Source: Chloroflexota bacterium (GTDB taxonomy: Bacteria; Chloroflexota; Dehalococcoidia; GIF9; UBA5629). From it: a stretch of 5,778 nucleotides of DNA. The DNA lies in contig JAPLHM010000163.1 of NCBI GenBank assembly GCA_026389635.1, forward strand, positions 1 through 5,778. Reading direction: 5' to 3'. The notes beneath the pieces were generated by a model. That model saw only the letters and a list, made by a program, of their open reading frames with translations. It did not search any database and was not told the origin of the DNA. Both the position numbers and the translations under genes were made by a program. Position 1 is the first letter of the stretch, and the number at the start of each line of letters is the position of its first letter. This document shows, in pieces, positions 5,248 through 5,778 of this stretch.

Positions 5248-5428
5248 CAGGCCGGCCCGCGCTTCAGGCATTGATTGACCCGTCAGGTAACACCCTTCAC
5301 TACTATTTCTGCCGCGATACAGAGTCTGTTGTTAAAATTTTATTACTGTGGTAATCTGGTACACAGTTATTGGAGCGAAATATAAGCGGTCACGTTTATA
5401 TATAAAAAAACAGGTAGGAGGTTGTAAC
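5248..5428. other. Spacer between arsM and the acyl-CoA ligase gene with short inverted repeats
   Basis: The 181-bp spacer has no convincing intrinsic terminator. A CCGGC/GCCGG stem overlaps the arsM stop but has no following T run. Further in are an odd palindrome ACAGAGTCTGT (5319-5329), TAAAATTTTA (5333-5342) and arms ACTGTG (5345-5350) and CACAGT (5362-5367), 11 bp apart. These could be regulator sites for the ligase gene. No promoter with good -35 and -10 boxes at proper spacing is seen; TATAAG (5381-5386) and TATATA (5397-5402) are only weak -10 candidates. Confidence 0.4.
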
Positions 5429-5778
5429 ATGGCTGATGTATACGCGCAAAAACCCTGGCTCAAATCCTATGACAAGCATGTCCCGGCAAACCTGCAATAT
5501 CCTGATAAGCCTTACCAGGAGATTGCTCAGGAAGTACTCAATAAATTTCCCAACCGGGCGGCCATGCATTACATGGGGCATACTTTTACTTTCAAGCAGC
5601 TGGACGATATGTCCTGCAGGCTTGCCAATTATCTGGTCAAAAATGGTGTGAGTAAGGGTGATATCGTAGGAGTCCACCTGCCCAACCTGCCGGCTTATTA
5701 CGTCTCGGTATTGGGCATTCAGAAGGCCGGCTGCGTGCTCTCCGGTGTGAGCCCGCTGCTGACAGCAGCTGAACTCAA
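5429..5778 (+). CDS. Long-chain fatty-acid (acyl) CoA ligase, N-terminal 116 residues, cut by window edge
   Basis: An open frame from ATG at 5429 to the right edge, showing about 116 of the 500-560 residues usual for the family. The visible part has the N-terminal pattern of the ANL adenylating superfamily: a KPWLKSYDKHVP opening, PNRAAMHYMGHTFTFKQLD (41-59), a helix with LANYLVKNGVSKGD (65-78), the GVHLPN strand (81-86), YYVSVLGIQKAGCV (90-103) and S-P-L-L-T-x-x-E-L (108-116). The ATP-binding P-loop and the rest of the active site lie beyond the window, so the substrate cannot be read. Family role: ATP-dependent activation of fatty or other carboxylic acids to acyl-CoA. AGGAGG (5416-5421) lies 7 nt before the ATG, an excellent ribosome binding site. 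Codon use is visibly less GC-rich than in arsM. It is probably a separate transcription unit. Confidence 0.88.
   Translation, partial: MADVYAQKPWLKSYDKHVPANLQYPDKPYQEIAQEVLNKFPNRAAMHYMGHTFTFKQLDDMSCRLANYLVKNGVSKGDIVGVHLPNLPAYYVSVLGIQKAGCVLSGVSPLLTAAEL

Noticed and set aside
5240..5260. Stem CCGGC/GCCGG at the arsM stop as a terminator
   Set aside because: The stem has only five pairs and no T run follows, so it is not a credible intrinsic terminator.
5436..5651. 71-codon plus-strand and 93-codon minus-strand frames near the right edge
   Set aside because: Both overlap the acyl-CoA ligase start, which has a strong ribosome binding site and clear family motifs in its own frame.

Overview
The window looks like a chromosomal segment of a free-living bacterium with GC-rich genes and AT-rich spacers. 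A Chloroflexota (Dehalococcoidia-like) or similar anaerobe is a guess, not a demonstration. It rests on the gene mix (a DnaE2-type polymerase with a DUF6504 partner, a WD40/TolB-propeller lipoprotein, ArsM, a long-chain acyl-CoA ligase) and on a Gram-positive-style LexA box. Nothing in the window is a mobile element, CRISPR array or RNA gene.

Left half, minus strand. Positions 1-1365 hold the first 455 codons of a DnaE-family DNA polymerase of the error-prone DnaE2/ImuC type, running off the left edge. Just upstream lies an 83-residue DUF6504 protein (1389-1640). A strong sigma-70 promoter (TTGACA, 18 bp, TATAAT) drives the pair, and its spacer carries a perfect 14-bp palindrome, AGAACAAATGTTCT, matching the GAAC-N4-GTTC LexA box. 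This reads as a DNA-damage-inducible translesion synthesis unit. Upstream of it are a TolB-propeller lipoprotein gene (1714-2706) with its own promoter and a MarR-family regulator (2822-3259).

Right half, plus strand. Diverging from marR is a two-gene unit: an 81-residue putative lipoprotein (3361-3606) overlapping by one base a six-helix CcdA/DsbD-like membrane protein (3606-4313) that resembles ArsG-family organoarsenical permeases. A 103-bp spacer with its own strong promoter follows, then arsM (4417-5247), an arsenite S-adenosylmethionine methyltransferase with all three conserved cysteines. After a 181-bp spacer comes the first 116 codons of an acyl-CoA ligase (5429 to the right edge).

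Likely logic: the divergent MarR protein, with a lone cysteine at the OhrR sensing position, may control the lipoprotein/permease pair. The permease and ArsM together suggest a methylate-and-export arsenic module. The polymerase/DUF6504 pair is a separate SOS-type module.
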